NCBI RefSeq assembly: GCF_005222815.1
Contig: NZ_STGB01000001.1
Location: forward strand, 558,001 to 622,000
DNA from: Roseomonas sp. AR75
GTDB lineage: Bacteria; Pseudomonadota; Alphaproteobacteria; Acetobacterales; Acetobacteraceae
DNA: 64,000 nt
Reading direction: 5' to 3'
Shown here: in pieces, positions 30,287 through 38,436 of the stretch
Numbering within the stretch: the first letter of the stretch is position 1
Layout of the letters: each line of letters opens with the position of its first letter
The notes under the pieces: generated by a model
What the model was told of the DNA's origin: nothing
Database searches by the model: none
What the model saw: only the letters and a program-made list of their open reading frames with translations
Program-made: the position numbers and the translations under genes

Positions 30287-30541
30287 CGATTCGGCAGCGG
30301 CTGCAACGGTTGCGCAGAACACAGCGCCTGTCTGGTCGCAGACCCGTGACAACGAGGGCAGCGACCCGGTCTCGCATCGGTTTTTCTGGACGAATGGCCA
30401 AGTTGTTGATGTGAAATTTCGATGTCAGTCCGAGGCGTCTTTACTTTCGTTAATCAAGTCTCTTTATCCTGATCGATGCGAGCAGTACCGCGATCCGGGC
30501 TATGGGCCCGGCGCCTCGCCCGATTGGGGACACGGAGAGAC
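30287..30541. other. Intergenic region with a low-GC stretch upstream of the Nudix gene
   Basis: I see no gene here. From about 30396 to 30482 the base composition drops to clearly below the surroundings (for example TTTACTTTCGTTAATCAAG and TCTCTTTATCCTGATCG), which in this GC-rich sequence usually marks a promoter or regulator-binding region. The Nudix gene is the only downstream plus-strand gene. Confidence 0.4.
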
Positions 30542-30988
30542 ATGCCCGACGGCCTTGTCCAGGCCCAGGCTATCCAGGCGCGCGCGCCGCGCCAGAGTGC
30601 CGCGCTGCCGATCCTCGGCGCCGGCGGTGCGTTGCGCGTGGTGCTGATCACCAGCCGGGAGACGCGGCGCTGGGTGATCCCCAAGGGCTGGATCGAGCCG
30701 CGCGAGGCGCCCAGCCGCAGCGCCGCGCGCGAGGCCTTCGAGGAGGCCGGCCTGGCCGGGGAGGCCGAGGCCGATCCCATCGGCAGCTATGCCTATGCCA
30801 AGCGCCTCGCCGGCGGCGCCGTGCGCCCGACCGAGGTGCTGGTCTTCCGCTATCGCGTGGCGCGGCTCCTGCACGACTGGCCCGAGAAGCGCGAGCGGGA
30901 GCGCAAGCTCTTCACGCCGGAAGCCGCGGCGGGCCTGGTGAAGGAACCCGGCCTCGCCGAGCTGCTGCGCAGCCTGCGCGGCGCCTGA
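30542..30988 (+). CDS. Nudix hydrolase, DIPP-like
   Basis: The 148-residue protein contains a full Nudix box, GWIEPREAPSRSAAREAFEE followed by AGL, matching GX5EX7REUXEEXGU. The short form with VVLITSRETRRWVIPKG resembles diphosphoinositol polyphosphate hydrolase-like alphaproteobacterial proteins that remove pyrophosphate from nucleotide or polyphosphate derivatives. The ATG at 30542 follows GGAGAGAC. The stop abuts the convergent hydantoinase stop with no gap. Confidence 0.9.
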   Translation: MPDGLVQAQAIQARAPRQSAALPILGAGGALRVVLITSRETRRWVIPKGWIEPREAPSRSAAREAFEEAGLAGEAEADPIGSYAYAKRLAGGAVRPTEVLVFRYRVARLLHDWPEKRERERKLFTPEAAAGLVKEPGLAELLRSLRGA

Positions 30989-32458
30989 TCAGGGCGCGAC
31001 GAAGCCGTCCGGCGTGATGCCTCGCGGCTTCACCAGGTCGTAGGGGCCGCGCGGCAGGTAGCGCCCGGTGCCCGGCTCGGCCTGCACCTTCCCGTCGCGC
31101 ATCACCACCTCGCCCCGGCGGATGGTTGTGACGGGCCAGCCCGTCACCTCCAGCCCCTCATAGGGCGTGTAGTCGATGGCGTGCTGCATCACGGCGTTGG
31201 TGAGCGTGACCTTCCTCGCGGGATCCCACAGCACCAGGTCCGCGTCGCTGCCGGGCTGGATCACGCCCTTCCTGGGATAGAGGCCCATGATCCGCGCCGG
31301 ATTGGTCGCGGTGAGCTTCACGAACTCCTCCAGCGCGATGCGCCCCTTCGCCACGCCCTCGCTGAACACGATGGGCAGCCGCGCCGCCAGCCCGGGAATG
31401 CCGTTCGGGATCTTCTCAAACGACGCATCGCGCCCGGCCACCGCCTTGCCGCGATCGGTCCCGAAGGTGAAGCCGCAATGGTCGGAGGAGACGACGTCGA
31501 GCGTGCCGCGGCGGATCATCTCCCAGATCCGCAGATGCTCCGCCGTGTCGCGCGGCGCCGGCGAGCACATGAACTTCGCGCCCTCGAAGCCGGGGCGATC
31601 CATGTCGGCTGCGGTCAGCGTGACGTATTGCGGGCAGGTCTCGCCCCACACCTTCAGCCCGCGCGCCTGGGCGCGCGCGATCTCCTCGGCCGCGTCCTCG
31701 CAGGACACATGGAAGACCTGGATCGGCTGGTCCACCAGCTCGGCGAGTGCGATGGCGCGGTGCGTGGCCTCCCTCTCCACCACGCGCGGCCGCGACCAGG
31801 CATGGTATTTCGGCCCGGTCATCCCGGCGGCCAGCAGCGCCTGGGTGCGCCAGTTGATCGCGTCGTAGTTCTCGCAATGCACGGTGACGAGGCAGCCGTT
31901 GCGGCGCGCGGTCAGCAGCACCTTGATGTATTCGGCGTCGTTCAGGTGCAGCGGCTCATACGTCAGAAAAACCTTGAGGCTCCGCACGCCCTCCGCGACC
32001 AGCTGCGGCACCTCCTCGTTCAGCACGGCGTCGGTGGGGTCGCTGATGATCTGGTGGAAGGCGTGGTCCAGCATCCCCGTGGCGGCGCGCTTGCGGTAGT
32101 CGCGATAGCGCTCCAGGACGCCATGCCCCTTCCACTGCGGGATGAAGCACACCACGCTGGTCGTGCCGCCGGCAAAGGCGGAGGTGGAGGCGGTGACGAA
32201 GCTCTCCTCGTTCACGGTGAGCTGCGGCGCGCCATCGGATTTCGCATAGCCGCCGAGGGAGGGCTCCTCGATGTGGCAGTGGCTGTCCACGCCGCCGGGC
32301 ACCACGTAGAGCCCGCCGGCGTCCAGCACCTGCGCCGCGTCCGTGATGGTCTCGGCCAGCGCGGCGATGCGCCCGTCCTTCACGCCGATGTCGCAGCGCG
32401 TCGCGCCGAAGGCGGTGGCGACCAGGCCGCCGCGGATTGCGATGTCGTATGCGGCCAT
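30989..32458 (-). CDS. Dihydropyrimidinase / hydantoinase-family cyclic amidohydrolase
   Basis: The 489-residue TIM-barrel enzyme opens cyclic amides. Metal ligands are visible in PGGVDSHCHIEEP (HxH), the carboxylated lysine in VRSLKVFLTYE, TVHCENYD, HVSCEDAAEEI and SSDHCGFTFG. This is an intact active site, in contrast to the dihydroorotase homologue at 11-12 kb. It is the last gene of a minus operon (DapA-family lyase, ABC receptor, permease, this gene) with ten bases after the permease, so the imported solute is probably its substrate or a related cyclic amide (inference). Confidence 0.92.
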   Translation of the reverse strand: MAAYDIAIRGGLVATAFGATRCDIGVKDGRIAALAETITDAAQVLDAGGLYVVPGGVDSHCHIEEPSLGGYAKSDGAPQLTVNEESFVTASTSAFAGGTTSVVCFIPQWKGHGVLERYRDYRKRAATGMLDHAFHQIISDPTDAVLNEEVPQLVAEGVRSLKVFLTYEPLHLNDAEYIKVLLTARRNGCLVTVHCENYDAINWRTQALLAAGMTGPKYHAWSRPRVVEREATHRAIALAELVDQPIQVFHVSCEDAAEEIARAQARGLKVWGETCPQYVTLTAADMDRPGFEGAKFMCSPAPRDTAEHLRIWEMIRRGTLDVVSSDHCGFTFGTDRGKAVAGRDASFEKIPNGIPGLAARLPIVFSEGVAKGRIALEEFVKLTATNPARIMGLYPRKGVIQPGSDADLVLWDPARKVTLTNAVMQHAIDYTPYEGLEVTGWPVTTIRRGEVVMRDGKVQAEPGTGRYLPRGPYDLVKPRGITPDGFVAP

Positions 32459-32468
32459 GTCCCGTCTC

Positions 32469-33158
32469 CTATCTGCGATCCGCGGCGTCGCTGGCGAAGG
32501 CGCGACCGTAGCGCGCCTCCAGCCGCCGCTGCACCAGTTCCCAGCAGGTCGTCATCACCAGGTACCAGCAGGCCGCGGCGATGAAGAGCTCCAGGACCAT
32601 GAACTTCTCCTGGATCAGGATCTGCGTCCGCCGCAGCAGCTCCTCCATCGAGATCACGCTGGCGACGGAGGTGGTCTTCAGCAGCCCGTTCACGGAATTG
32701 CCGAGCGGCGGGATGATGATGCGCAGCGCCTGCGGCCAGGTGATGGTGCGGAACACCTGCACCTTGGACAGGCCGAGCGCCGTGCCCGCCTCCTTCTGCC
32801 CCTTGCCGACCGCCAGGATGCCCGCGCGCACGATCTCGGAGAGGTAGGCGGCCTCGTTGAGCGAAAGGCCAAGCAGCGCGGCCTGGGTCACGCTGAAGCG
32901 GATGCCGAACAGCGGCAGCCCCGTGTAGATGATGAGCAACTGCACCAGCAGCGGCGTGCCGCGGAACAGCCAGCAATAGCCCGCGGCGATGGCGGAAACT
33001 GCACGATTGCCCGACAGCCGCATCAGCGCCAGCGCGACGCCGAGCACCAGGCCGAAGGCGAGCGAGGCCGCAGTCAGCCACAGCGTCGTCAGCGCGCCTT
33101 CCAGCAGGAAGGGGTTGAAGAGGTAGTCGAAGAACCCCGACCAGGACCAGATATGAAT
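32469..33158 (-). CDS. Polar amino-acid ABC transporter permease (HisM/GlnP family), probable ATT start
   Basis: The membrane protein shows the HisM signatures: LEGALTTLWLTAASLAFGLV, FRGTPLLVQLLIIYTGLPLF, and the EAA loop EIVRAGILAVGKGQKEAGTA with LGLSKVQVF. The nearest GTG (33047) would remove most of the first membrane helix. Reading on gives IHIWSWSGFFDYLFNPFLLE before it. An ATT at 33158 with GGAG nine bases upstream gives 229 residues, normal for the family, so I propose an ATT start. A palindromic repeat sits immediately upstream (33178-33205). No ATPase gene is nearby. Confidence 0.85.
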   Translation of the reverse strand: MHIWSWSGFFDYLFNPFLLEGALTTLWLTAASLAFGLVLGVALALMRLSGNRAVSAIAAGYCWLFRGTPLLVQLLIIYTGLPLFGIRFSVTQAALLGLSLNEAAYLSEIVRAGILAVGKGQKEAGTALGLSKVQVFRTITWPQALRIIIPPLGNSVNGLLKTTSVASVISMEELLRRTQILIQEKFMVLELFIAAACWYLVMTTCWELVQRRLEARYGRAFASDAADRR

Positions 33159-33177
33159 CGCTGTTGCTCCAACTCGC

Positions 33178-33205
33178 TCCCTCCCCCGCGCCGGCGGGGG
33201 AGGGA
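33178..33205. repeat. Palindromic repeat before the ABC permease gene
   Basis: Perfect 12-bp arms TCCCTCCCCCGC and GCGGGGGAGGGA flank a four-base loop. It fills the short gap between the receptor stop codon and the permease. It is one member of the dispersed palindrome family and may have replaced the original start region. It could also act as a stabilising hairpin that lets the receptor mRNA exceed the permease mRNA. Confidence 0.85.
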
Positions 33206-33212
33206 CCCAGGC

Positions 33213-34034
33213 TTACTGCGGGCCGACGATGGCGAAGGAGCGGTCCGCGATGCCGACACCGTACTTGTTGAACAGCGCATCCAGGCTGCCATCGGCCAGC
33301 ATCTGCTGCAGCGCCCAGGACACCTGCTCGGCGAGCGGGCGGGAGCGGAAGGCCAGCGCCGCCGGCGCCGGGTTCAGCCCGTGCAGCACCCGCGGGAAGT
33401 CGCCACGCTGGTCGTATTCGGCGGCCACCGCGTCGATGCTCGTCACCCCCTGCACCTGGCCGGCGCGCAGCGCCTGGAAGGCCACGGCGAAGTTGTCGAA
33501 GGTGCGGATGTTGATCGCCGGCTTGCCGGCCGCGACGAGCTGCTGGCTGATGCCGCGCAGCGTGCGCTCCTCGAAGCCGCCGAGCTCGACGCCGATGGTC
33601 TTGCCGGCCAGGTCGTCCTGGCTGCGGATGTTGAGCGGATTGCCGCGCGCCGCGCTGATCGCGACCGCGTTGTTCTCGTAGCGGATCATCTGCATCATCC
33701 GCGCGCGTTCCTCGGTGAAGAAGATGCCGGTGTTGATCATGTCCCAGCGGCGCGCCGCCAGGCCCGGGATCATCGCGCTGAACTCGATGCGCACATATTC
33801 CGGCGTCAGGCACAGGCGCTTCGCGATCTCGTTGCCGAGCTCGATGCGCATGCCCTGCAGCTGGCCCTGCGCGTTGACGAACTGCAGCGGCGGCAGCGTC
33901 GGGTTGGTGGACATCACCAGCGTGCCGGGCTTGACCAGCTCCGCGGCCGGGATCGGCGCCGGGCAGGTCTGCGCCAGCGCCGCGGCGGGCGCGAAGGCGA
34001 TGGCCGCGATCGCGGCGATGAGATGACGACGCAT
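33213..34034 (-). CDS. Amino-acid-type ABC transporter substrate-binding protein (family 3)
   Basis: The 273-residue periplasmic receptor has a clear Sec signal (MRRHLIAAIAAIAFAPAAALAQ) and the family 3 fold: LVMSTNPTLPPLQFVNAQGQ, GMRIELGNEIAKRL, the DD-AGK-IGVELGGFEE hinge, and LFNKYGVG near the end. It starts at 34034, 17 bases after the DapA-family gene. It feeds the adjacent permease; the ATPase must come from elsewhere. The ligand is not deducible, though neighbours suggest an imino acid or cyclic amide. Confidence 0.93.
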   Translation of the reverse strand: MRRHLIAAIAAIAFAPAAALAQTCPAPIPAAELVKPGTLVMSTNPTLPPLQFVNAQGQLQGMRIELGNEIAKRLCLTPEYVRIEFSAMIPGLAARRWDMINTGIFFTEERARMMQMIRYENNAVAISAARGNPLNIRSQDDLAGKTIGVELGGFEERTLRGISQQLVAAGKPAINIRTFDNFAVAFQALRAGQVQGVTSIDAVAAEYDQRGDFPRVLHGLNPAPAALAFRSRPLAEQVSWALQQMLADGSLDALFNKYGVGIADRSFAIVGPQ

Positions 34035-34051
34035 GTGAAACGCTCCCTTGG

Positions 34052-34978
34052 TTAGGCGGCCTGGCGTGCCGCTTCGGACAGCAGGCCCAGTGATTGCAGC
34101 ACGCCGGCCAGCGCCGGAATGTCCTCGCCCGGCAGGGGCAGGCGCGGCGGGCGCGGATCGCCCATCGCCATGCCCATCAGCCGGAACCCCGCCTTGGTGC
34201 CGGAGACGTAGCGCGGTCCGCCCACCCAGGGCAGCAGCGGCGCCAGCCTGCGGTACAGCGCCAGCGCGCGATCCATGTCCTTGTCGAAGGCGGCGGCGTG
34301 GAACATCTCGGTGGAGAGCTTCGGCGCGAGGTTGCTGCACACCGCCACCCAGCCGATGGCGCCGAGCCACGCGCTTTCGTACCCCAGCACGCCCGCGAAC
34401 ACCTCCATCCGATCGCCGCAGAGCGCCACGATGTCGCGCACGCGCGTGACCTCCAGCGTGCTCTCCTTCACGTAGCGGCAGTTCGGGATGCGGCTGATCT
34501 CGGCCAGCATCGCCGGAGTCATGTCGACATTCGCCGTCGCTGGGTTGTTGTAGACCATGATCGGGATGCCGATGGCCTTGGCCACGGTATCGTAGTGGTG
34601 CACCAGTTCCTTCAGCGTCGGCACGGAGTAGAAGGGCGGGATGATCATCACGCCGTCCGCGCCGAGCGATTCGGCTTCCCTGCTGGTGCGCACCACCTCC
34701 CGCGTGTCCTCCGCGCCGGTGCCGATCAGCACGGGCACGCGCCCGCGCGCGCTGCGCACCACCGTCTCCACCACCGCGGTTCGTTCCTCCGGGGAGATCG
34801 AAAGAAACTCGCCGGTGGAGCCCAGCGGGATCAGGCCGCGGATGCCCTCGCGGATCTGGAACTCCACCAGGCGTTCCAGCGCCTTCAGGTCCACCGCCGC
34901 GCCATCCTCGGTGAAGGGCGTGACGAGGACCGTGTAGCAACCGCGGAACGGCTCCTGCCTGCCCTGCGAGGCCATCAT
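34052..34978 (-). CDS. DapA-family (dihydrodipicolinate synthase-like) lyase/deaminase
   Basis: The 308-residue TIM barrel has the Schiff-base lysine in CRYVKESTLEV, the tyrosine in IMVYNNPATANV, and GLIPLGSTGEFLSISPEER, where GST-G-E replaces the GTTGE of true DapA. It is therefore likely a catabolic member rather than the lysine-pathway enzyme. Family members next to D-hydroxyproline dehydrogenases act as 1-pyrroline-4-hydroxy-2-carboxylate deaminase, and the divergent gene here resembles that dehydrogenase, so this function is a reasonable inference. GGGAG precedes the ATG. It heads the operon with the ABC transporter and hydantoinase. Confidence 0.88.
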   Translation of the reverse strand: MMASQGRQEPFRGCYTVLVTPFTEDGAAVDLKALERLVEFQIREGIRGLIPLGSTGEFLSISPEERTAVVETVVRSARGRVPVLIGTGAEDTREVVRTSREAESLGADGVMIIPPFYSVPTLKELVHHYDTVAKAIGIPIMVYNNPATANVDMTPAMLAEISRIPNCRYVKESTLEVTRVRDIVALCGDRMEVFAGVLGYESAWLGAIGWVAVCSNLAPKLSTEMFHAAAFDKDMDRALALYRRLAPLLPWVGGPRYVSGTKAGFRLMGMAMGDPRPPRLPLPGEDIPALAGVLQSLGLLSEAARQAA

Positions 34979-35041
34979 CTTGCTCCCACCCCCGATGCTG
35001 CGATCATCAACCCTCTTTCGCGGATCGCATCAAGCCCGGCC

Positions 35042-37930
35042 ATGCGGCTGACCCATCCCAGGATCACCCCGTCTGCCGATGCCGTGGGCATCAGCTTCGA
35101 CGGCCGCCCGCTTTCCGCGCTGCCCGGTGAGACCGTGGCCGCCGCGCTCTCGGCCGCGGGCATCCTCGCGTACCGGCACACGCCGAGTGGCGCGCCGCGC
35201 GGTCTCTGGTGCGGCATGGGCGCCTGCTTCGACTGCCTGGTGACCATCGATGGCCGCGCCAACCAGCGCGCCTGCCTGGCGAAGGTCGCGCCGGGCATGG
35301 CGGTGGAAAGCGCCGCGCCAGCCGCGCCCGCGCCGCTGGCGCCGGAGCCGGATGCGGCCGCGGCGGAGATCGCGCCGGATGTGCTGGTGGTCGGCGCCGG
35401 GCCGGCGGGCCTCTCCGCCGCCATCGCCGCTGCCGAGGCAGGCTGTTCCGTGGCGGTGCTCGACGAGCGCGACGCGCCCGGCGGGCAATACCTGAAGCCG
35501 CTCGCCGCCAGCCACGCCCATGCCGCGCCGGACCGCCAGTTCCGCCAATCCGCGGCGATGCGCGCGCGGGCCGAGTCGGCGGGCGTGGCGTTCCATCACG
35601 GCGCGACGGTGTGGGGTGCCTTCGCCCCGGAGGAGCTTGGCGTGCTCGTCGGCGGGCGGAATGTCGTGGCGCGGCCGCGCCGCCTCATCCTCGCGCCGGG
35701 CGCTCATGAGCGTCCCGTGCCGATCCCCGGCTGGACCCTGCCGGGCGTGATGACCACCGGCGCCTTGCAGACGCTCGCGCGCGCCAACCGCGTCTCGCCG
35801 GGGCGGCGCGTGGTCGTGGCCGGCAACGGCCCGCTCAACCTGCAGCTTGCCTGCGAATTAGTGGAGGGCGGCGTCGAGGTCGTCGCCGTGCTGGAGGCGG
35901 CGCCGAAACCGGGCTTCCGGGCGTGGCGCGCGGCGGTGACGCTGGCCGCCCGCGCGCCGGACCTCGCCTGGGATGGCGTGCGCTATCTCGCCGTGCTGCG
36001 CCGCGCGGGCGTACCGGTGATCTGGGGCGCGGTGCCCGAGCGCATCCTGCCCGTGGCCGAGGGCCTCGCGCTGCACGTCGCGACGCCGCGCGGCATGCGC
36101 GCCTTCGCCGCCGACGTCGTCGCGCTCAACCTCGGCTTCCAGCCGGAGACCGGCCTCGCGCGCGCGCTCGGCTGCGCGCATCGCTTCACCGACAGCGGCA
36201 TCGGGCGGCTGGAGACGGTGATCCAGCCGGACGGGCGCACAACGCTGGGGGCCGTCTTCGCCATCGGCGACGGCGCGCAGGTCGGCGGCGCGCGCATTGC
36301 GCTGGCGCGCGGGCGGCTTGCCGGCCTGGCCGCGGCGCGCGACCTCGGGCGCGCGGTCGCGCCGGATGCCGAGTTCGTCGCGGCGCTGGCCCGCGCAGAG
36401 GCGTTCCAGTCCGCGCTGTGGCGCCTGTTCGAAGTGCCCGGCTTCGACGCGGCGACGCTCGCCGAAGACACCATCGTCTGCCGCTGCGAGGAGGTGACCG
36501 CGGGCGCGCTGCGTTCGGCCATGGCGGAGGGTGCGTGTTCGCTCGCCTCGCTGAAGAAGGCGACGCGGGCGGGCATGGGGCGCTGCCAGGGGCGGATGTG
36601 CGGCGCCACCGTCGCGCGCCTCGCGGGCGCGGAGGATGAGCCCGACTGGGCCGCGCCACGTGCGCCGATCAAGCCGGTGCCGGCGATGGCGCTGGCGATG
36701 GAGAAGCCCGAGTGGACCGAGGCGCCGGGGTTCGAGGCATTCTCCCTCCCCCGGAATGCGGGCGAGGCTCGGGGTGTGGGCGGCGCAACCGCCGAGACGA
36801 CCTGCGACCTCCTCGTGATCGGCGCCGGCATCATCGGCCTCGCCATCGCCCGCGCCGCGGCGCGCGAGGGTCTGCACGTGATCGCCGTGGATCGCGGCGA
36901 GCCGGGGCAGGGCGCCTCCACCGCCAATGCCGGCAGCCTGCACGTGCAGCTGCACGCCTATGACAGCGCCGGCGCCGCGGAGGGGCCGGAGAGCGCGGCT
37001 GCACAGATCCTCGCTCTCGGCCCGCGTTCCGTTGCGCTGTGGCACGACATCGCGCGCGAATCCGGCGAGGCGCTGGCCATCCGAATCGCCGGCGGCCTGA
37101 TGCTGGCGGAGAGCGATGCGCAGCTTGGCGCGCTCGCCGACAAGGTCGCCATTGAGCGCGACTTCGGCGTGACCTCCTCGCTGCTCGGCGCCAATGAGCT
37201 CTACGCCACCGCGCCCTGGCTCGCCCCGGGCTTCGCCGGCGCCGCCTTCTGCGCGGAGGAAGGGCAGATGGACCCGCTGCGCGGGCTTTCCGCGATGCTC
37301 CGCCTGGCGCGCGCCGCCGGCGCCGAGATCCGCGGCGCGACACCTATCGGCGCGCTCGCACGCGATGGCAGCAGGTTTCGCGCCGAGACACCGGCCGGCG
37401 TGATCCGCGCCGCGCGCGTGGTCAACGCCGCCGGTCCCTGGGCAGGGCAGATCGCGGCGATGCTCGGCGCGCCGATCCCGGTGCGCGCGACGGTGCAGCA
37501 GGTGATTGCGACCGAAGCCGCGGCGACGGAGCTGCTGCGTCCGCTGGTCCTGCATGCGGGCCGGCATCTCTCGCTGAAGCAGGGCGATGGCGGCCATCTG
37601 ATCCTCGGCGGCGCCTGGCCGGGCGCGCTGGATGCCATGGGCCGGCCGCGCAATCTGCGCAGCAGCATCGAGGGCAATCTCTGGGTCGCGCGCAGCGTGC
37701 TGCCCGCGATCTCCGGCCTGCATGTGATCCGCGCCTGGACGGGGTTGAACGTGCTGATCCCGGGCCCGATCCTCGGCGCCGATCCGCGCGTGCCGGGTCT
37801 GTTCCACGCCGTCACCTTCAACGGCTGGACGCTGGCGCCGGTGATCGCGGAGCTGATCGCGGAGGCGCTGCGCGGCGGCAAGGGGCCGCCGTCGGTGTTC
37901 TCGCCGGGCTCCTACGCGACGCGGTCGTAG
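35042..37930 (+). CDS. Three-domain fused flavoenzyme: [2Fe-2S] gamma + FAD alpha + FAD beta (hydroxyproline/opine dehydrogenase type)
   Basis: One 962-residue frame joins three normally separate subunits. Residues 1-90 are a small plant-type [2Fe-2S] domain (C57, C62, C65, C78; WCGMGACFDC). Residues about 112-470 are an HcnB/alpha-like FAD oxidoreductase (VLVVGAGPAGLSAA; G118-x-G120) followed by a Bfd-like cluster (C480, C482, C515, C520). A linker (540-588) includes a palindromic repeat. Residues 589-962 are a DAO-type FAD oxidase like HcnC/beta (DLLVIGAGIIGLAIA). Separate LhpBEF, OoxA/B and HcnABC complexes oxidise D-hydroxyproline, opines or glycine. With the divergent DapA-family gene, D-hydroxyproline or a related imino acid is the best guess. 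Confidence 0.88.
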   Translation: MRLTHPRITPSADAVGISFDGRPLSALPGETVAAALSAAGILAYRHTPSGAPRGLWCGMGACFDCLVTIDGRANQRACLAKVAPGMAVESAAPAAPAPLAPEPDAAAAEIAPDVLVVGAGPAGLSAAIAAAEAGCSVAVLDERDAPGGQYLKPLAASHAHAAPDRQFRQSAAMRARAESAGVAFHHGATVWGAFAPEELGVLVGGRNVVARPRRLILAPGAHERPVPIPGWTLPGVMTTGALQTLARANRVSPGRRVVVAGNGPLNLQLACELVEGGVEVVAVLEAAPKPGFRAWRAAVTLAARAPDLAWDGVRYLAVLRRAGVPVIWGAVPERILPVAEGLALHVATPRGMRAFAADVVALNLGFQPETGLARALGCAHRFTDSGIGRLETVIQPDGRTTLGAVFAIGDGAQVGGARIALARGRLAGLAAARDLGRAVAPDAEFVAALARAEAFQSALWRLFEVPGFDAATLAEDTIVCRCEEVTAGALRSAMAEGACSLASLKKATRAGMGRCQGRMCGATVARLAGAEDEPDWAAPRAPIKPVPAMALAMEKPEWTEAPGFEAFSLPRNAGEARGVGGATAETTCDLLVIGAGIIGLAIARAAAREGLHVIAVDRGEPGQGASTANAGSLHVQLHAYDSAGAAEGPESAAAQILALGPRSVALWHDIARESGEALAIRIAGGLMLAESDAQLGALADKVAIERDFGVTSSLLGANELYATAPWLAPGFAGAAFCAEEGQMDPLRGLSAMLRLARAAGAEIRGATPIGALARDGSRFRAETPAGVIRAARVVNAAGPWAGQIAAMLGAPIPVRATVQQVIATEAAATELLRPLVLHAGRHLSLKQGDGGHLILGGAWPGALDAMGRPRNLRSSIEGNLWVARSVLPAISGLHVIRAWTGLNVLIPGPILGADPRVPGLFHAVTFNGWTLAPVIAELIAEALRGGKGPPSVFSPGSYATRS
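36741..36785. repeat. Degenerate palindromic repeat in the alpha-beta linker of the fused flavoenzyme
   Basis: The DNA TCTCCCTCCCCCGGAATGCG followed by GGCGAGGCTCGGGGTGTGGG matches the palindrome family with a decayed right arm. In frame it encodes FSLPRNAGEARGVGG (residues 566-581), between the Bfd-like cluster and the second FAD domain. It lies where two separate genes would normally meet. Confidence 0.7.
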
Positions 37931-38436
37931 ACCAGGTGCAGCGCGCCGCCGCTGCGCGGCGTGCTGCTGCGCAACGCGAAGCGTGTCTCCGGCGTGCCCT
38001 CCGGGAACAGGAGCGGGCCGCAGCCGAGCACGACCGGCAGCACCGCCACCTCCAGCACGTCGAGCCGGCCGATCTCCATGATCTGCCGGATCACCACCCC
38101 GCCACCTTCCACCCAGACGCGCCGGCAGCCGCGCGCCTCCAGCTCCGCGACGATCGCCGCCATCGCGCCGGTGCGTGCCTCGACAGCCGGCGGCGGATCG
38201 GGCAGCGAGCGGTTCGTGACGACGATGGTCGGCTTGGCCTCATAGGGCCAGTCGCCCATCCGCAGCACGGTGTCGTAGGTGCCGCGACCCATCAGGATGG
38301 CGTCGATCCCGGCGAAGAAGACATCCAGGCCGAACTCCTCCGGCGGCCCGGTCATCTCCAGCCAGTCCACCGAGCCATTCGCCCGCGCGATCCTGCCATC
38401 CAGGGACGCGGCGATGTGGCAGTGGAACACGGTCAT
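37912..38436 (-). CDS. RibD C-terminal / dihydrofolate reductase-like protein
   Basis: The 174-residue protein has MTVFHCHIAASLDGRIAR, DAILMGRGTYDTVLRMGDWP, IVVTNRS and the nucleotide-binding VWVEGGGVVIRQIMEIG, the hallmarks of the RibD_C/DHFR-like reductases. These bind NADPH; the substrate is unknown and most single-domain members are uncharacterised. The ATG overlaps the stop of the HtrA-like gene by one base. Its 3' end overlaps the convergent flavoenzyme gene by 19 bases. Confidence 0.88.
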   Translation of the reverse strand: MTVFHCHIAASLDGRIARANGSVDWLEMTGPPEEFGLDVFFAGIDAILMGRGTYDTVLRMGDWPYEAKPTIVVTNRSLPDPPPAVEARTGAMAAIVAELEARGCRRVWVEGGGVVIRQIMEIGRLDVLEVAVLPVVLGCGPLLFPEGTPETRFALRSSTPRSGGALHLVYDRVA

